36,318 nt of DNA from positions 1-36,318 of the forward strand of contig ONGR01000019.1 in the NCBI GenBank assembly GCA_900317425.1, read 5' to 3'. The notes under the pieces were generated by a model, which had not been told where the DNA came from, did no database searches, and saw only the letters and a program-made list of their open reading frames with translations. This document shows positions 1 through 8,655 of the stretch, piece by piece. The DNA comes from an uncultured Eubacteriales bacterium. Its GTDB lineage: Bacteria > Bacillota > Clostridia > Oscillospirales > Oscillospiraceae. Position 1 is the first letter of the stretch; each line of letters begins with the position of its first letter. A program made the position numbers and the translations under genes.

Positions 1-96
1 AAAACTAAAGGGCCTGACACCTGCTCAACACAGATCTCAGACCCTTCTGGTCGCTTAATATTATAATATTTTGTCTAACTTTTGGGGTTCACTTCA
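1..96 (+). mobile_element. Right end of an IS3-family insertion sequence (partial)
   Basis: The left edge carries the last codons of an IS3-type transposase (2-58) followed by a short AT-rich stretch and an end sequence at about 71-96. Read on the minus strand, that end begins TGAAGTGAACCCCAAAAG and continues TTAGAC, which resembles the terminal inverted repeats of IS150-group IS3 elements as I remember them. The element therefore runs leftward out of the window. The exact outer boundary (position 96 or slightly beyond) and any target-site duplication cannot be fixed without the other end. Confidence 0.7.
2..58 (+). CDS. IS3-family transposase OrfB, C-terminal 18 residues (partial)
   Basis: The frame starting at base 2 reads KLKGLTPAQHRSQTLLVA and stops at TAA (56-58). 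The LKG(L/M)(S/T)P-x-(E/Q)-(Y/H)-R pattern just before the stop is typical of the C-terminus of the DDE integrase-type OrfB of IS3 elements. The rest of the gene lies left of the window. The inverted-repeat-like sequence starting about 13 bases after the stop is where an IS3 right end is expected. The identification rests on few residues but is supported by two adjacent, independent signals. Confidence 0.7.
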   Translation, partial: KLKGLTPAQHRSQTLLVA

Positions 97-122
97 CTTC
101 CGTTTCCGGGGTGTTTTTGCGT

Positions 123-2099
123 CTATTCCAGCTCCTCCACCGATGTGACCGGCTGTCGGCAGGCGCCGCCGCGGCAGAGATAGTACCGCGCCCCCTCCTC
201 CGGGATGGGGTAGTCCGCCGTAAAAGGTGCCAGCTCCGCCAGAACGGCTCCGCTCTCCGGCGTCTTGACCAGCACCGTCAGCCCCGGCCGCGGCTTCCGT
301 CGCAGATAGGCCTTCAGCTCCTCCGGCACTGCCCGGGCCGCGCAGATCAGCTCCGCCGAGGGCCACAGCTCCTCCAGCAGGGTCAGCAGGGTGAAGCTGT
401 GTCCCGCCGGATAGGTGCGGATGGCGCCGGTGAGATACCGCAGCTGCTTTTTTGCCGCCCGGCGCCATTTCTCCTCCCCGGTGAGCCGGCCCAGCCGGGA
501 CAGCACCAGCGCCGCCGCCGCGTTGCCGGAGGGCATGGCGCCGTCATAGACCTCCTTGGTCCGGGTGATGAGCTGCTCGCCGTCGGCAGCGTAGGGATAG
601 AAGCCGCCCCGCTCCGCGTCAAAGAACCGCTCCAGCAGCTCCTCCCCCATCCGGCAGGCCTCCTCCAGATACGAGATGCGGAAGGTGGTCCCGTAGAGTT
701 CCAACAGCCCCCATGCATAGAAAGCGTAGTCCTCCAGCTTGCCGGGATGGGCCGCGTCCCCCTCCCGCCACCGGGCCAGCAGACGGTCCTGGTCGTCTTT
801 CATGTTCCTGCCGATAAAGTCCGCCGCCTTCACAGCCGCCTCCGTGTATCGCGGCTCATCCAGCGCCAGTCCCGCCCGGGCCAGAGCGGCGATCATCAAT
901 CCGTTCCAGGCGGTGAGCACCTTGTCGTCCCGGTGGAGGGTCGTGCGGCCCTTGCGGTAGTCGTACACCCGCTCCAGAAGGCCCTCCATCCCCTCCGAGG
1001 TCTGCTCCCAGCAGGGCGTGTCGATCAGGTTCAGGATACTCCTGCCCTGAAAGTTCCCCTGCTCGGTGATGCCGAACCGGCGGCAGAAGGCGCCGCCGGC
1101 CTCGTGACCCAGCAGTTCGGCGATCTCACGGGGTGTAAAGGTATAGTACTTCCCTTCCACGCCCTCGCTGTCGGCGTCCTGCCCGCAGTAGAAGCCCCCC
1201 TGGGGATCCGTCAGCTCCCGCAGCACGTAGTCCACCGTGCGGCGGATCAGACGCTCCTGCCACGGCAGGCGCGACTTCTGAAAGGACTCCGTGCCGGCCA
1301 GGACCAGCAGGGCGTTGTCGTAGAGCATCTTCTCGAAGTGGGGCACCAGCCACCGCCCGTCGGTGGCGTAACGGGAGAAGCCGCCGCCCACGTGGTCGAA
1401 GATGCCGCCCCGGTACATATGGGCCAGGGTCTCCTCCGCCATCTCCCGGGCGTGATCATCGCCGGTCAGAGCGGCATAGCGCGAAAGGAAGATGAGATTG
1501 TGGGCCGTGGGGAACTTGGGCGCCCTGCCGAAGCCGCCCCATTCGGCGTCGAACATCCGGGCAAAGGACCGCACCCCCGCCTCCACCAGTTCCCGGGTGG
1601 GATCGTCCGGGCGGATCTCCTCCTCCCGGCGCAGGTGCTCCGTCAGCTCGCTGCCCATGGACAGCAGCCGTCCCCGATCGTACTGCCACAGCTCCGTCAC
1701 CTGCTCCAGCAGGGAGAGGAGCTGTGCCTTGGGCAGATACGTCCCGGCCCAGAAGGGCTTCTGATCCGGCGTCAGCAGCACCGTCAGCGGCCAGCCGCCG
1801 GAGCCGTTCATGGCAAGGCAGGCCGCCATATACGCGCTGTCCACGTCCGGCCGCTCCTCCCGGTCCACCTTCACGGGGATATACCCCTCGTTGACGGCCC
1901 GGGCCACCTCCTCCGACCGGAAGGACTCCCGGGCCATCACGTGGCACCAGTGGCAGGTGGAGTACCCGATGCTGAGAAACACCGGCCTGTCCTCCCGCCG
2001 GGCCGCCTCGAAGGCCTCCTCCCCCCAGGGATACCAGTCCACGGGATTGTCGGCGTGCTGAAGGAGATAGGGAGATTTTTCAAATTGCAAGCGATTCAT
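123..2099 (-). CDS. DUF255 / thioredoxin-fold, YyaL/SSP411-like protein
   Basis: This 658-residue protein is close to the usual family length of about 600-700 residues. The N-terminal DUF255 thioredoxin-like domain has the sequence ending [10 protein letters not shown], with a CxxC pair at C49 and C52. A long helical region resembling an alpha/alpha six-barrel (N-acylglucosamine 2-epimerase-like) follows, with the characteristic DNALL and LTAWNGLMI segments. The family is widespread but its reaction is not established, so no enzymatic role is assigned. A GAGGTGA ribosome site precedes the ATG. The gene is divergent from the FAD/Rieske gene, and its stop lies only about 26 bp from the IS3 end, so any native terminator on this side may have been displaced. 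Confidence 0.9.
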   Translation of the reverse strand: MNRLQFEKSPYLLQHADNPVDWYPWGEEAFEAARREDRPVFLSIGYSTCHWCHVMARESFRSEEVARAVNEGYIPVKVDREERPDVDSAYMAACLAMNGSGGWPLTVLLTPDQKPFWAGTYLPKAQLLSLLEQVTELWQYDRGRLLSMGSELTEHLRREEEIRPDDPTRELVEAGVRSFARMFDAEWGGFGRAPKFPTAHNLIFLSRYAALTGDDHAREMAEETLAHMYRGGIFDHVGGGFSRYATDGRWLVPHFEKMLYDNALLVLAGTESFQKSRLPWQERLIRRTVDYVLRELTDPQGGFYCGQDADSEGVEGKYYTFTPREIAELLGHEAGGAFCRRFGITEQGNFQGRSILNLIDTPCWEQTSEGMEGLLERVYDYRKGRTTLHRDDKVLTAWNGLMIAALARAGLALDEPRYTEAAVKAADFIGRNMKDDQDRLLARWREGDAAHPGKLEDYAFYAWGLLELYGTTFRISYLEEACRMGEELLERFFDAERGGFYPYAADGEQLITRTKEVYDGAMPSGNAAAALVLSRLGRLTGEEKWRRAAKKQLRYLTGAIRTYPAGHSFTLLTLLEELWPSAELICAARAVPEELKAYLRRKPRPGLTVLVKTPESGAVLAELAPFTADYPIPEEGARYYLCRGGACRQPVTSVEELE

Positions 2100-2198
2100 G
2101 TTCCATTCACCTCGGCGCAGTTTTCACCGCATATTCTGGTCCCTCCGCCGCCAAACTATCCCTGTATTCACATTTTTAACGCGTTACGGAGGAAAACT

Positions 2199-3629
2199 AT
2201 GGAATCCATCTGGTCACAGACCTGTGAGATCGCCCGGCGGGAGCCCCTGCCGGGCGATATGAAAGCGGAGATCGCCGTCATCGGCGCCGGCATGGCGGGT
2301 ATCCTCATCGCCGCCGCCCTGCAGGAGGCGGGACATCAGGTGGTGGTGCTGGAGAGTCGCCGCATCGGCAGCGGACAGACCCGGAACACCACCGCCAAGA
2401 TCACCTCCCAGCACGGCGCGCTCTACCGGAAGCTGGCGGAGGATCTGGGCGAAAACCGGGCCCGGCTCTACGGCTCGGCCCAGGAGGAGGCCATCCGCAC
2501 CTACCGGGACCTCATCGAGAAGCGGGGCATCGACTGCGAGCTGGAGACCTGCGACGCCTACGTCTACGGCGCCAGCGCGGAGCGGCTGCGGAAGGAGGCG
2601 GACACCGCCCGGCGGCTGGGTCTCCCCGCCTCCTTCGTGTCGGAGGTCCCTCTCCCCGTCTCGGCGGCAGGGGCGGTGCGGTTTGCCAACCAGGCCCGGT
2701 TCCACCCGCTGAAATTCCTCTCCGCCATGGCGGAGGATCTCACCGTCTACGAGGAGACACCCGTCAAGACGGTGGAGGGCGGCGTCATCCGCACGGACCG
2801 GGGCAGCGTCCGGGCGGAGAAGATCGTCTTTGCCACCCACTACCCCTTCGTCAACTTCCCGGGCCTCTATTTCGCCCGGATGCACCAGGAGCGTTCCTAC
2901 GTGCTGGCGCTGGAGAACGCGCCGAGGATCGACGGCATGTGGGTGGGACCCAAGCTGGACGGGTACTCCTTCCGCCGGTACGGGAATCTCCTGCTGCTGG
3001 GCGGCGGCGGGCACCGCACCGGGGAGAACCGGGAGGGCGGTCGGTATGAGGATCTGCGGCAGAAGGCCCGGACCTGGTTCCCCGGCTGCCGCGAGGCGGC
3101 CCACTGGTCGGTCCAGGACTGCATGACCCCGGACAACGTGCCCTATATCGGGCGCTACGCCGCCAGCCGGCCCAACTGGTACGTGGCCACCGGCTTCCAC
3201 AAGTGGGGCATGACCTCCTCCATGGTGTCCGCCCTGCTGCTGCGGGATCTCATCGACGGAAAGGACAACCCCTACGCCGCCCTCTTCGACCCCGGACGAC
3301 TCAGCGGCTCTGTGCTGCCGGGTCTGTGCAGGGAGGGCCGCCACGCCGTGAAAGGTCTCGCCAAACGGATCTTTCTGGTGCCGTCGAAGGAGGTCTCCGA
3401 CCTGCCCCCCGGCCACGGCGGCGTGGTGACCCTGAAGGGCAACAAGGTGGGTGTCTACAAGGACTTGGACGGCGCCGTCTACGCCGTGGATATCCGCTGC
3501 CGCCATCTGGGCTGTCAGCTGGAGTGGAATCCGGATGAGAAGAGCTGGGACTGCCCCTGTCACGGCTCCCGGTACGACTGCCGGGGTCAGCTCATCTCCG
3601 GCCCCGCCCAGGAGGATCTGACGGAATGA
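2199..3629 (+). CDS. FAD-dependent oxidoreductase with C-terminal Rieske [2Fe-2S] domain
   Basis: The ATG at 2199 follows an ACGGAGGA ribosome site by five bases. The open frame extends much further upstream, but that part is antisense to the neighbouring gene. The 476-residue product has a DAO-type FAD fold with the dinucleotide motif VIGAGMAG near residues 27-34 and an RxxxSGQTxxxTAK-type segment (around residues 51-65) seen in this subfamily. The C-terminal Rieske module has C434-x-H436 and C452-x-x-H455, and C439 and C454 are placed for the usual disulphide. Such fusions are common in anaerobes; the substrate is unknown. It is monocistronic and ends at a strong bidirectional hairpin. Confidence 0.9.
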   Translation: MESIWSQTCEIARREPLPGDMKAEIAVIGAGMAGILIAAALQEAGHQVVVLESRRIGSGQTRNTTAKITSQHGALYRKLAEDLGENRARLYGSAQEEAIRTYRDLIEKRGIDCELETCDAYVYGASAERLRKEADTARRLGLPASFVSEVPLPVSAAGAVRFANQARFHPLKFLSAMAEDLTVYEETPVKTVEGGVIRTDRGSVRAEKIVFATHYPFVNFPGLYFARMHQERSYVLALENAPRIDGMWVGPKLDGYSFRRYGNLLLLGGGGHRTGENREGGRYEDLRQKARTWFPGCREAAHWSVQDCMTPDNVPYIGRYAASRPNWYVATGFHKWGMTSSMVSALLLRDLIDGKDNPYAALFDPGRLSGSVLPGLCREGRHAVKGLAKRIFLVPSKEVSDLPPGHGGVVTLKGNKVGVYKDLDGAVYAVDIRCRHLGCQLEWNPDEKSWDCPCHGSRYDCRGQLISGPAQEDLTE

Positions 3630-3638
3630 CGCAAAAAG

Positions 3639-3666
3639 AAATGCCAAGGCGTTTGCCTTGGCATTT
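3639..3666. terminator. Bidirectional intrinsic terminator
   Basis: A perfect 12-bp stem (3639-3650 with 3655-3666, loop GTTT) lies between the convergent FAD/Rieske gene and the clostripain-like gene. The A-rich and T-rich flanks suit either strand. Confidence 0.8.
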
Positions 3667-3693
3667 CCTGTTATTCAGCCGTTCATTCTCCCA

Positions 3694-6171
3694 TCAGGGC
3701 AGGACCGGGGTCCAGTACTCCTGGCAGTAGATGTCGGTAAAGAGGTAGGTGGCGGTGGCGGCGTCCTTGTCGATGGTGACGTTGCTGATCTGGTGATTGC
3801 CGGTATAGGTCATCTGCTCGCCCAGATAGTAGCTGTTCTGATAGTCGCCGTCATAGGTGTAGTAGTCGCAGATGAAGTCGATCTTGTCTCCCTTGGCCAG
3901 AGCGGCCAGGCCGTCGCCGTCGATGGCCAGCGGGCTGTCGGCCACGGTATCCGCGTCAGTCAGTGCCAGGCCCTTGGGGATGGTGTCGGTCTGGCCGTCC
4001 ACGTAGACGGCCCGGGCGCCGGCGATAGTGCCGTTGGGATGGTCGTTGTCGAAGACGATGATCAGCTCGGCCCGGTAGGGCTCCTCATCCCCGTGGGTGA
4101 TCATCACGGGCACCCGGCCGGTGATGGTATAGCTGTCGCCGTCAAAGACGCTGTCCACGTAGTAGTAGGCCACCACCTGCTGGTCGATGGCCAGCCAGGT
4201 GCCGTCATACTCGCCCAGCAGGGCGCCGTCCTCGGTGAACTGATAGACGTTGTCCAGACCCAGGTCGATGTAGCCCTCGCCGTCGTCAAAGAACACGTTG
4301 AGCTGCAGGTCGTGAACCAGCGCCCACTGCTCCTCGCTCAGCCGCATCTGGGGCACGCCATCGGAATCGGTCCACACCAGGACCCCGGCGTCAAACTGAT
4401 GGTCGGAGATAAAGGACGCCGCATCGTTCATATCCAGAGAGCGGCCGAAGAAGCTGCCGGAGGAGCCGTTGCTCATCAAGGCGCCCAGAATGTCCACGAT
4501 GGCATCCATCCCCACCTGGCCGCCGCCGGAGGAGCCGCCCATCAGGGCCGACATCGGGGAGGACGCGCCGCCGGACACCGCCTGGCCGCCCACCTCCATG
4601 CTGGCGAACTGCTGGATGCAGCGGGCGTAGTCGGTATCCATGCCGATGGCCTGGTAAGCGACCACGGCGCTGTCCACCTTGTTGGTGCTCTGGTAGGGGA
4701 AGTAAATGGAGAGGCCGTAGGCGTTGGTCATGTTGGAGGAGGTGCGGTTATACTTCACCGCGCCCAGCAGGGCGTTGGCCAGAGCCTTGCTCTCGCTGGT
4801 ATTCATGTTGTAGGCCAGGTGCACCAGGTCCACCTGGTCGATCTTGTTGGAACTGGCAAACTCACGGGTATTGCTGCGGGCGTTGGAAACCACCTGATAC
4901 TGGTTGCCCTGGAGCAGCTTGGAGGTGCCCGAGGCGAAGGACTTCAGCTTGCCGGGCACGGTGGCGCTCAGCTCCGCCAGATCCACCACGGACAGCGTGG
5001 TCTTCTGCCCCCGGCACTTCTGGTCACACACGGTCACGAAGTCGTCCACGATCTTCTTGCCCAGCTCCAACGTGGGCATGGAGGGATTTTTGCCCAGCTC
5101 CGTCAGCCAGTTGGTGTAATACCAGCCCACGCCGGGCTCCGTCTCCTCCGAGGCGATCATGTAGTCGGCATAGGGCTCCAGCATGAGGCCCGTCTCCAGC
5201 GTGGCCATCAGGCAGGTGTCAAAGCCGACGGCGTCGAAGGTGACACCGGCCGCCGCCAGTGCCTGGTTGATGCCCGAAAGGCCCATGGATCCGGACCGGG
5301 GGCTCTTCTCATCATAGCCGTAGCCGCTGATGGAGCCGCCGCCGTGATCCCAGAAGATCAGCATGTTGCGGCTGGCGGGGAAGCTGTCGCCGCAGAACTT
5401 GATGAACCGGGCCAGGGTGTTGGGATCCGTCATGCCCCGGCTTCCGTCGTCCCTCACCAGACAGGTGATCTGACCGTTCTGGATCTGGTAGACCTGGTTG
5501 ACGCTGCTGCTGACCATGTTGTTCTTCCACTGGCGGCAGCCGCCGGTATAGACGATGATGTTGACGTTATTGCCGGTGGTGGCATTGAGCATCTCCTGCA
5601 GGTCGGAGGAGGCCATGCCGTTCCGGGACTCCAGATCCGTGCCGCACATGTAGACCATGATGGTGACGGTATCCCGGCCGCCGCCCAGCAGCTGGGTGCG
5701 CTTGGCCCGGGCGCCGGAGGCCACGGAGGTATTCAGCCTGCCGGTATTGGCGCCGGCCACCCAGCCGGTGGACACGGTGCCGCCGCCGGTATAGCCGGCG
5801 CCGCTGCCGCCCAGCAGGCTGTTGAGGATGGAGGCGCCGCCGGTCACGCCGTAGTGCCCGGTCTGCTGTTGGGTGGGCTGCTGGACCGGCGTGGTGGGCT
5901 GGGAGCTGTTGCCGGAGCCGCCGAACAGGCCGCCCAGGCCCGCTCCGCCGCCGCCCAGCAGAAGGACTACCAGCGCGATGATGATGATCAGCGGGCTGCG
6001 TCCGCCGCCGGCGCGGTTGCCGCCGCTGCCGCCGGAGGCCTGCTGCTGCTTTCGGCCCTGGTAGCCGTCCTCCCGGCCTACCGGGCCGGTGTTCAGCCCC
6101 TCGCCCCGCTTATAGAGGCCCTTTCCCTGGCCCGTTACGTTCTTTTCCCGTCCGTTCGGTCTGTTATCCAT
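3694..6171 (-). CDS. Membrane-anchored clostripain-family (C11) cysteine peptidase
   Basis: The start at 6171 (MDNRPNGREK) was chosen over an upstream ATG because a TTGGAGGG ribosome site ends about seven bases before it. The 825-residue product has a basic, glycine-rich cytosolic N-terminus, one hydrophobic segment at about residues 60-83, then a Gly/Gln/Thr-rich linker. The clostripain (peptidase C11) domain begins near residue 155 at TIMVYMCGTDLES. The catalytic dyad is visible: H276 in FWDHGGG and C320 in GFDTCLMA. After the protease domain come some 300 residues I do not recognise, rich in aromatic and acidic residues. Topology suggests the protease lies outside the membrane. It is transcribed alone, divergent from the aminotransferase gene. 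Confidence 0.88.
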   Translation of the reverse strand: MDNRPNGREKNVTGQGKGLYKRGEGLNTGPVGREDGYQGRKQQQASGGSGGNRAGGGRSPLIIIIALVVLLLGGGGAGLGGLFGGSGNSSQPTTPVQQPTQQQTGHYGVTGGASILNSLLGGSGAGYTGGGTVSTGWVAGANTGRLNTSVASGARAKRTQLLGGGRDTVTIMVYMCGTDLESRNGMASSDLQEMLNATTGNNVNIIVYTGGCRQWKNNMVSSSVNQVYQIQNGQITCLVRDDGSRGMTDPNTLARFIKFCGDSFPASRNMLIFWDHGGGSISGYGYDEKSPRSGSMGLSGINQALAAAGVTFDAVGFDTCLMATLETGLMLEPYADYMIASEETEPGVGWYYTNWLTELGKNPSMPTLELGKKIVDDFVTVCDQKCRGQKTTLSVVDLAELSATVPGKLKSFASGTSKLLQGNQYQVVSNARSNTREFASSNKIDQVDLVHLAYNMNTSESKALANALLGAVKYNRTSSNMTNAYGLSIYFPYQSTNKVDSAVVAYQAIGMDTDYARCIQQFASMEVGGQAVSGGASSPMSALMGGSSGGGQVGMDAIVDILGALMSNGSSGSFFGRSLDMNDAASFISDHQFDAGVLVWTDSDGVPQMRLSEEQWALVHDLQLNVFFDDGEGYIDLGLDNVYQFTEDGALLGEYDGTWLAIDQQVVAYYYVDSVFDGDSYTITGRVPVMITHGDEEPYRAELIIVFDNDHPNGTIAGARAVYVDGQTDTIPKGLALTDADTVADSPLAIDGDGLAALAKGDKIDFICDYYTYDGDYQNSYYLGEQMTYTGNHQISNVTIDKDAATATYLFTDIYCQEYWTPVLP

Positions 6172-6220
6172 GTTGAAGCCCTCCAAAGAGAAACAGATTT
6201 CCGCATGATTCTGTACGTAT

Positions 6221-6248
6221 TTTATACCATAGCGCCCTCTCCCCGCAA
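6221..6248 (-). promoter_or_regulatory. Sigma-A-like promoter of the clostripain gene
   Basis: On the minus strand there is a TTGCGG -35 (6243-6248), a 16-bp spacer and a TATAAA -10 (6221-6226), about 50 bases upstream of the ATG. The -35 is a 4/6 match. Confidence 0.55.
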
Positions 6249-6301
6249 GTACAATCTCAACTTTTGCCGGCACGTTCCCCCGTTCTCCCCGAAAAATCCC
6301 C

Positions 6302-6330
6302 TTGCGCCCCCCGCCGCCCTGGGGTAGAAT
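6302..6330 (+). promoter_or_regulatory. Sigma-A-like promoter of the aminotransferase gene
   Basis: TTGCGC (6302-6307), a 17-bp C-rich spacer and TAGAAT (6325-6330) lie 38 bases before the ATG at 6369. Confidence 0.6.
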
Positions 6331-6368
6331 GGAAATAACGATCATCGCGTGATAACAGGGAGGGTATT

Positions 6369-7550
6369 ATGGAACGATTTGACAGCAGCTTTTTCGATAC
6401 GGTCCACGACCGCCGGGGCACCGGCTCCATCAAATACGGCACGCCGCCGGCCGGCGCGCCGGAGGACGTGATCCCCATGTGGGTGGCGGATATGGACTTT
6501 CCCACGCCGCCCGCCGTGGCGGAGGCCATGGAGCGGGCCGCCCGGCAGAAGATCTTCGGCTATACCATGCCCGACGAGAGCTACAGCCGCCTGCTGGCGG
6601 ACTGGTACGGCCGCCGTATGGGCTGGCAGATCGACACCGCCTGGCTGGCCCCCATCCCCAGCGTGCTGGCGGGCGTGTCCGCCGCCATCCGGGCCCTTAC
6701 CGCCCCCGGCGAGGGGGTGCTGCTGTGCCAGCCGGTCTACTACCCCTTTGCCCGGATCATCACCGGCTGTGGCCGGGAGCTGATGGTCAGCCCCCTCCGT
6801 CTGGAGAACGGCCGCTACCGTTTCGACTTTGCCGACCTCGAAAAGAAGCTGCAGGACAAGCGGTGTAAGGTCTTTCTCCTTTGCTCTCCCCACAACCCCG
6901 TGGGCCGTGTCTGGAAGCGGGAGGAGCTGGCGGAGCTGGGCGATCTCTGCTGCAAGTACGACGTGAAGATCATCTCCGACGAGATCCACGCCGATCTCGT
7001 TTTCACCCCCAACCGCCACGTGCCCATGGCCAGCGTATCGCCGGAGATCGCCGCGCGGACCGTCACCTGCATGGCCCCCACCAAGACCTTCAACATGGCG
7101 GGTCTGCCGGCGGCCCACATGATCATCCCCAACGAGGAGCTGCGCCGCGGGGTGGCCCAGGTCTGCTCCGCCTCCGGACAGGGTCTGTGGGGCGTGATGC
7201 CCCTGGCGGCAGCCACGGCGGCATACGGCCGGGGCGAGCCCTGGCTGGAGGGTCTGCTGGCCTATCTGAAGGGCAACCTGGCACTGCTGCATGAGTCCTT
7301 CCCCGCCGGAGCGCCCATCACCGCTCTGGAGACGGAGGGCACCTACCTTGCCTGGCTGGACTGCCGGGGTCTGGGGCTCAACGGCGAGGAGCTGGACGAC
7401 TTCTTCCTGAAAAAGGCCGGGATCTGGCTGGACGGCGGCACCATGTTCGGCGCCGGAGGCGAGGGCTTCCAGCGGCTGAACTTCGCCTGTCCCCGCAGTG
7501 TGCTGCAGAAGGCCATCGACCGCATCAAAAAAGCGGCCGGAATGGCGTAA
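6369..7550 (+). CDS. MalY/PatB-type PLP aminotransferase (probable cystathionine beta-lyase)
   Basis: The 393-residue protein is a fold-type I PLP enzyme. The N-terminal WVADMDFPTPP segment is diagnostic for the MalY/PatB subgroup, whose members cleave the C-S bond of cystathionine or cysteine conjugates and release a thiol, pyruvate and ammonia. The PLP-binding lysine is K239 in APTKTFNMAGL, with N176 (SPHNPVGR) and D204 (SDEIH) contacting the cofactor. GGGAGGG precedes the ATG. It is monocistronic with its own promoter and a strong terminator. The physiological substrate cannot be read from sequence; MalY-type regulatory moonlighting is possible but unsupported here. Confidence 0.92.
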   Translation: MERFDSSFFDTVHDRRGTGSIKYGTPPAGAPEDVIPMWVADMDFPTPPAVAEAMERAARQKIFGYTMPDESYSRLLADWYGRRMGWQIDTAWLAPIPSVLAGVSAAIRALTAPGEGVLLCQPVYYPFARIITGCGRELMVSPLRLENGRYRFDFADLEKKLQDKRCKVFLLCSPHNPVGRVWKREELAELGDLCCKYDVKIISDEIHADLVFTPNRHVPMASVSPEIAARTVTCMAPTKTFNMAGLPAAHMIIPNEELRRGVAQVCSASGQGLWGVMPLAAATAAYGRGEPWLEGLLAYLKGNLALLHESFPAGAPITALETEGTYLAWLDCRGLGLNGEELDDFFLKKAGIWLDGGTMFGAGGEGFQRLNFACPRSVLQKAIDRIKKAAGMA

Positions 7551-7561
7551 AGAACGGTATA

Positions 7562-7595
7562 AAAAAGCGGAGAGGAAACGTCCTCTCCGCTTTTT
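7562..7595. terminator. Bidirectional intrinsic terminator
   Basis: A 15-bp stem (7562-7576 with 7581-7595, loop AACG) with A and T tracts separates the convergent aminotransferase and lipoprotein genes. Confidence 0.85.
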
Positions 7596-7608
7596 ATATA
7601 CACTCCGC

Positions 7609-8487
7609 TCAGTCCCGGGGATTGGCGGCCGCGATGGCGTCCCGGGCCTCCTCAAACTCGGTCTTCTCATCCCGGTCCCGGCCCAAAACCGCCGTCTCGT
7701 ACTTCTCGCCCCACCACCAGTACCGGGCGGCCAGGCGGCCGAAATCGCCCACGTTCTCCACCCGGCCCTGGCTGTCCAGGCTCATGCCGTCGGTCCACTT
7801 CACCGCCTCCGCATCGTCGGTCAGCATCACGTAGTCCACGGCGTAGACGTGGATGGTGGTGTCGTCCTCCTTGTCCACGTAGGAGGCGAGCCATTCAAAC
7901 CGCGTCACCTCCCAGCCGGTGTAGGGCTGGCCCTTGGCCCGCTCCTCCCAGTAGATCTTCTCCACGGCCCGCTCCACGTCCTTCTGGAAGATGGGGTAGT
8001 CCTCCTCATCCACCGTCAGCTCCCGGTCGTTCCAGTGGCGGAGCATCTGGTAGAGGGTCTCCCCCTCCACATAGCATACGCCGCCCTCCCGGCCCCGATG
8101 AGCCGTGACGCGGACCACGTTCTCCGTCATGCCGCAGGTCATCTCGATCCAGAGGTCGTCCCGGGCATAGCCCGACGCCGTGCCCTCCAGGTGGACGCTG
8201 TGGCTCCAGCAGCCCCGCCTGTCCTCTCCCAGGCCGGCGGCCTTCCCCGCCTCGGCGTCCAGCTCATGCTCCGCCGCCTCACGAACGGCCTGGGCCAGCT
8301 GGAAGCGGGTAATCTTCCCGGCGGGTAATTCCTCGTCCACCGGGAAACTGGTGGCATCCACCTGGCGGATCAACGGCAAGACCCTGATGGCGTGCGCCTC
8401 ATCCGGCGCCTCCGGCTCCCTGTCAAAGCAGGCTGTCAGGCTCATGGCCAGGGCAAGTGCCAGCAGCAGCGCGATCACTTTTTTCAT
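7609..8487 (-). CDS. Secreted lipoprotein of unknown function
   Basis: The start at 8487 (MKKVIALLLALALAMSL) is set by an AAGGAGG ribosome site. A lipoprotein signal peptide ends in the lipobox SLTAC, so C20 would be lipidated and the mature protein held on the outer face of the membrane. The mature part, about 270 residues, is rich in Asp, Glu, Trp and Tyr and has no motif I recognise. The product is 292 residues. It has a well-formed promoter, stands alone, and converges on the aminotransferase gene through a shared terminator. Confidence 0.8.
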   Translation of the reverse strand: MKKVIALLLALALAMSLTACFDREPEAPDEAHAIRVLPLIRQVDATSFPVDEELPAGKITRFQLAQAVREAAEHELDAEAGKAAGLGEDRRGCWSHSVHLEGTASGYARDDLWIEMTCGMTENVVRVTAHRGREGGVCYVEGETLYQMLRHWNDRELTVDEEDYPIFQKDVERAVEKIYWEERAKGQPYTGWEVTRFEWLASYVDKEDDTTIHVYAVDYVMLTDDAEAVKWTDGMSLDSQGRVENVGDFGRLAARYWWWGEKYETAVLGRDRDEKTEFEEARDAIAAANPRD

Positions 8488-8529
8488 CGTCGATCCCTCC
8501 TTCGCAAAACGCCCGTCCGATTGTCCTGT

Positions 8530-8558
8530 ATTGTAGCGCACCCGCTCCCCCAGGTCAA
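8530..8558 (-). promoter_or_regulatory. Sigma-A promoter of the lipoprotein gene
   Basis: TTGACC (-35, 8553-8558), an exact 17-bp spacer and TACAAT (-10, 8530-8535) on the minus strand, about 42 bases upstream of the ATG at 8487. Confidence 0.8.
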
Positions 8559-8622
8559 TCAACTGTGCCGGATTGTAATCAATTCATAAGCTATTTGACA
8601 CTTTTCGGTAATCTTTGCAGAA

Positions 8623-8650
8623 AAAAGCCGCCTGCGGAGAGGCGGCTTTT
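8623..8650 (-). terminator. Intrinsic terminator of the C39-like peptidase gene
   Basis: The 10-bp stem AAAAGCCGCC/GGCGGCTTTT (8623-8632 with 8641-8650) lies five bases beyond the stop codon and is followed on the minus strand by a T run. Confidence 0.8.
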
Positions 8651-8655
8651 CGCTC

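Noticed and set aside
111-2198. Upstream extension of the FAD/Rieske reading frame by about 700 codons
   Set aside because: This part is antisense to the DUF255 gene. The FAD domain begins normally after the ATG at 2199, which has a strong ribosome site.
3658-6327. A very long plus-strand open frame opposite the clostripain gene
   Set aside because: Its translation is low-complexity Val/Gly/His/Ala-rich sequence, it has no ribosome site, and it is fully antisense to a gene with recognisable catalytic motifs. High GC content makes such shadows common here.
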